A stretch of DNA of 5,947 nt from NCBI GenBank assembly GCA_036397815.1, contig DASWIE010000122.1:1-5947 (forward strand), given 5' to 3'. Shown piece by piece: positions 3,418 to 5,947 of the stretch. This stretch comes from DASQFY01 sp036397815. GTDB taxonomy: Bacteria; Chloroflexota; Limnocylindria; QHBO01. A program made the translations under genes and the position numbers. The notes beneath the pieces are model-generated. The model searched no databases and was not told where the DNA came from. It was given only the letters and a program-made list of their open reading frames with translations. Numbering within the stretch: position 1 is the first letter of the stretch; each line of letters starts with the position of its first letter.

Positions 3418-5270
3418 ACGATCACGACCTGTGGCGTGAGCTCGGCCAGCAGCTGCGCGTCGACTCGATCCGTTCCAGCTCGGCGGCCGGTTCCGGCCAC
3501 CCCACCTCGTCGATGTCGGCGGCCGACCTGATGGCCGTCCTGATGGCGAGGTACCTGCACTACGACTTCGGCGCTCCGGACGACCCGCGCAACGACCATC
3601 TCATCTTCAGCAAGGGCCACGCGTCGCCGTTGCTCTACTCCATCTACAAGGCGGCCGGCGCGATCTCCGACGAGGAGATGCTCACCTTCCGCAAGCTGGG
3701 CAGCCGGATCGAAGGGCACCCGACCCCCGTTCTGCCCTGGGTCGACGTGGCGACCGGGTCGCTGGGCCAGGGATTGCCCATCTCGGTGGGGGTCGCCTAC
3801 GCCGGCAAGTACCTTGACCGGCTCCCGTACCGCGTCTGGTGCCTGTGCGGCGACTCGGAGATGGCCGAAGGCTCGATGTGGGAGGCGTTCGAATCGGCCG
3901 CCTTCCACGGGCTCGACAACCTGACCGCCATCCTCGACGTCAACCGGCTCGGGCAGACCGGCGAGACGATGCATGGCTGGGACCTGGACGCGTACGCCAA
4001 ACGAGCGCGGGCATTCGGCTGGCACGCGATCGAGCTGGACGGTCACGACGTGGCGTCGATCGACCGTGCGCTCACGGAAGCCATCGCCACGACCGATCGC
4101 CCGACGGTGCTGATCGCCAGGACCGAGAAGGGGCACGGCGTGGCGGCGGTGGCCGACAAGAACGGCTTCCATGGCAAGCCGCTGGCCGATCCCGAAGCGG
4201 CGATCGAGGAGCTCGGCGGCGAACGCGACCTCCTGATCAAGGTACCGCGGCCGGAGGGACCGGCCAAGCCGCACACCTTCGAGGCGAGTGGCGACCTCCA
4301 GCTGCCGGCCTACGAGCCGGGGACCAGGGAGGCGACCCGCAAGGCCTTTGGCGACGCGCTGGTGGCGCTCGGCAACGCCCGCGGCGACGTGGTCGCCCTC
4401 GACGGTGAGGTCGGCAACTCGACCTACTCCGAGGAATTCGCCACGGCGCACCCCGACCGGTTCATCCAGAACTACATCGCCGAGCAGCAGATGCTCGCCA
4501 TGGCGGTTGGGCTGCAGGTCCGTGGCTGGCGCCCGTTCGCGGGGACCTTCGCTGCCTTCCTGGCACGCGCCTACGACTTCGTGCGCATGGCCGCGGTGAG
4601 CCGGGCCGACATCGTGCTGGTCGGCTCGCACGCCGGGGTCAGCATCGGCGAGGACGGCCCGTCGCAGATGGCGCTGGAGGACATCGCATCGCTGCGAGCC
4701 GTCCACGGCAGCACGGTTCTCTATCCCTCCGACCCGAACCAGGCCGCCGCCCTGCTGGCGCAGGTCGTCGACCGTCCAGGCGTCGTCTTCATGCGCACGA
4801 CCCGCGAGAAGACGCCGGTCATCTATGCGCCGGGCGAGCCGTTCGAGATCGGGGGCAGCCGCGTCGTGCGCCAGACCGATGCCGACCAGGTGACCCTGGT
4901 CGGGGCGGGGATCACCCTGCACGAGGCGATGGCCGCGGCCGACCTGCTGACGGCCGATGAGATCAACGCCCGGGTGATCGACCTGTACTCCATCAAGCCG
5001 ATCGACGCCGAGACGCTGCTGGCCGCCGCCAGCGAGACCGGCGCGATCGTCACCGTGGAGGATCACTTCCCCGAGGGCGGGCTGGGCGACGCGGTGCTCG
5101 ACGTCTTCGCCGCCTCGAGTGAGCGGCCGCCGATCGTCAAGCTCGCCGTCCGGATCATGCCCGGCTCCGCCACCCCCGCCGAGCAGCTGGCGGCGGCGGG
5201 TATCGACGCCGCCCACATCGCGGACGCCGCGCGTGAGCTCGCCCGCCAGCGAGCCGGCGCCAAGGCCTGA
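3414..5270 (+). CDS. tkt: transketolase, short (animal-like) form
   Basis: Cytoplasmic thiamine-diphosphate enzyme moving two-carbon units from xylulose 5-phosphate to ribose 5-phosphate or erythrose 4-phosphate in the non-oxidative pentose phosphate pathway. The 618 residues match the short single-chain form (human enzyme 623). The cofactor-binding domain covers about 1-270: H29 (SGHP), H69 (KGHA), GSLGQG 115-120, GDSE 146-149 with metal ligand N177 (DVNRLGQ), and H253. The pyrimidine-binding domain is about 305-470: catalytic E357 (YIAEQQM), H406 and D414 in GSHAGVSIGEDGPSQ, and R461. The C-terminal domain is about 490-610. The usual GDGE is GDSE here, with metal ligand D147 kept. I chose the ATG at 3414: its product aligns with the family start. 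The in-frame TTG at 3381 would add 11 unconserved residues and has no Shine-Dalgarno. Transaldolase follows after 15 bp, so the two form an operon. Confidence 0.94.
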   Translation: MNDHDLWRELGQQLRVDSIRSSSAAGSGHPTSSMSAADLMAVLMARYLHYDFGAPDDPRNDHLIFSKGHASPLLYSIYKAAGAISDEEMLTFRKLGSRIEGHPTPVLPWVDVATGSLGQGLPISVGVAYAGKYLDRLPYRVWCLCGDSEMAEGSMWEAFESAAFHGLDNLTAILDVNRLGQTGETMHGWDLDAYAKRARAFGWHAIELDGHDVASIDRALTEAIATTDRPTVLIARTEKGHGVAAVADKNGFHGKPLADPEAAIEELGGERDLLIKVPRPEGPAKPHTFEASGDLQLPAYEPGTREATRKAFGDALVALGNARGDVVALDGEVGNSTYSEEFATAHPDRFIQNYIAEQQMLAMAVGLQVRGWRPFAGTFAAFLARAYDFVRMAAVSRADIVLVGSHAGVSIGEDGPSQMALEDIASLRAVHGSTVLYPSDPNQAAALLAQVVDRPGVVFMRTTREKTPVIYAPGEPFEIGGSRVVRQTDADQVTLVGAGITLHEAMAAADLLTADEINARVIDLYSIKPIDAETLLAAASETGAIVTVEDHFPEGGLGDAVLDVFAASSERPPIVKLAVRIMPGSATPAEQLAAAGIDAAHIADAARELARQRAGAKA

Positions 5271-5275
5271 GGAGG
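5271..5275 (+). promoter_or_regulatory. Shine-Dalgarno of tal
   Basis: GGAGG directly after the tkt stop codon, 10 nt before the ATG at 5286. It shows that tal is translated from the tkt transcript with its own initiation site; no promoter is visible in the 15-bp gap. Confidence 0.85.
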
Positions 5276-5285
5276 CGACAACGAC

Positions 5286-5947
5286 ATGAACGCGCTTCAG
5301 CGGCTGCACGCCGAGCAGGACCAGAGCCCCTGGATCGACTTCATCGACCGCGACCTGCTGGCCTCCGGCAGGCTCGCCGGCCTGGTGGGCGATGGGATCC
5401 GCGGCCTGACAAGCAATCCGACCATCTTCGCCAAGGCGGTCGCCAGCGGCCAGTACGATGAGCTGATCCGCGACCAGCTGGAGGCCGGCCACGGCAACGG
5501 CCAGATCTACGAGGCGATCGCGGTCGGCGATGTGGGCGATGCGGCGGACGTGCTGCGCACGGTGTACGACTCGGCGGACGGGGCGGATGGCTTCGTCTCG
5601 ATCGAGGTGGAGCCAGCCCTGGCCGATGACAGCCAGGCGACGCTGGAGCGGGCTCGCGAGCTGTGGGCCAAGGTCATTCGCCCGAACGTCTTCGTCAAGA
5701 TCCCGGCCACGGAGGCGGGCCTGCCCGCCATCGAGGAGGCCATCGGCGAGGGGATCAACATCAACGTCACGCTGATGTTCAGCGTGGACGTGTACCGGAA
5801 CGTGGCACGCGCGTACATCGCCGGCCTGCGCCGGCGCCTGGAGCGTGGCGAGGACGTGAGCCGGGTGGCATCGGTCGCCAGCTTCTTCGTCAGCCGGGTC
5901 GACACCAAGGTCGACAAGGCGCTCGAGGCCATCGGCACGCCCGAGGC
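5286..5947 (+). CDS. tal: transaldolase, mycobacterial type, 3'-truncated by window edge
   Basis: Cytoplasmic enzyme transferring a dihydroxyacetone unit from sedoheptulose 7-phosphate to glyceraldehyde 3-phosphate, giving erythrose 4-phosphate and fructose 6-phosphate; it works with transketolase just upstream. The first 220 codons are present and the frame runs off the right edge with no stop. Motifs: D18 in SPWIDFIDR, signature TSNPTIF at 42-48, SIEVEP at 105-110, Schiff-base lysine K138 in VFVKIPAT, NVTLMFS at 160-166, and SFFVSRVDTKVD at 199-210 (substrate phosphate region). The SPWIDFIDRDLL start and length before K138 fit the longer mycobacterial-type subfamily (about 360-380 residues) rather than the short fructose-6-phosphate-aldolase-like forms. 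Some bacteria fuse this type to glucose-6-phosphate isomerase; the window cannot show whether that is so here. The ATG is fixed by GGAGG 10 nt upstream. Confidence 0.93.
   Translation, partial: MNALQRLHAEQDQSPWIDFIDRDLLASGRLAGLVGDGIRGLTSNPTIFAKAVASGQYDELIRDQLEAGHGNGQIYEAIAVGDVGDAADVLRTVYDSADGADGFVSIEVEPALADDSQATLERARELWAKVIRPNVFVKIPATEAGLPAIEEAIGEGININVTLMFSVDVYRNVARAYIAGLRRRLERGEDVSRVASVASFFVSRVDTKVDKALEAIGTPE

Noticed and set aside
3264..5492. A 742-codon minus-strand open frame opposite tkt
   Set aside because: It is the antisense shadow of a high-GC gene. Its translation is a featureless Gly/Arg/Asp/Val-rich sequence without domains, while the plus frame is an intact transketolase.

Overview
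The window is high-GC bacterial DNA with strong GC preference at third codon positions. Gene content (a mycobacterial-type transaldolase, a short transketolase, a double zinc-ribbon protein) and likely leaderless starts fit a high-GC Chloroflexota or Actinobacteria-like lineage. Chloroflexota is my preferred guess, but it rests on impression, not a marker gene. No rRNA, tRNA, CRISPR array, insertion sequence or phage gene was seen.

Layout. (1) 1-1413, plus: 3' part of a 14-helix DHA2-type MFS drug exporter, cut by the left edge. (2) 1418-1443: a perfect 13-bp tandem duplication. (3) 1464-2054, plus: nicotinamidase PncA with all catalytic and metal-binding residues, probably leaderless. (4) 2070-2258, minus: a two-helix 62-residue membrane protein of unknown function, converging on pncA with a 15-bp gap. 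(5) 2312-2497: promoter and a long, possibly structured leader. (6) 2498-2845, plus: a 115-residue protein with two four-cysteine zinc ribbons joined by a Gly/Ser/Tyr-rich linker. (7) 2846-3369: over 500 bp without a convincing gene but dense in dyad symmetry, including a twice-occurring 20-bp dyad, an 83-nt stretch that can fold as nested helices, and a cluster of competing hairpins. (8) 3414-5270, plus: transketolase, preceded by a possible leaderless 15-codon mini-ORF whose stop overlaps the tkt start as ATGA. (9) 5286 to the right edge, plus: 5' part of transaldolase, 15 bp after tkt with its own Shine-Dalgarno.

Function. tkt and tal form an operon for the non-oxidative pentose phosphate pathway, interconverting sugar phosphates between glycolysis and ribose 5-phosphate. 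PncA deamidates nicotinamide for NAD salvage. The exporter and the zinc-ribbon gene have no evident functional link to them. The gene content is mostly ordinary housekeeping. The points worth a second look are regulatory: the overlapping mini-ORF before tkt, the shared TATNAT-N6-start arrangement at two genes, the leader and masked ribosome-binding site of the zinc-ribbon gene, and the structured gap at 2846-3369. I did not find a clearly new multi-gene system.
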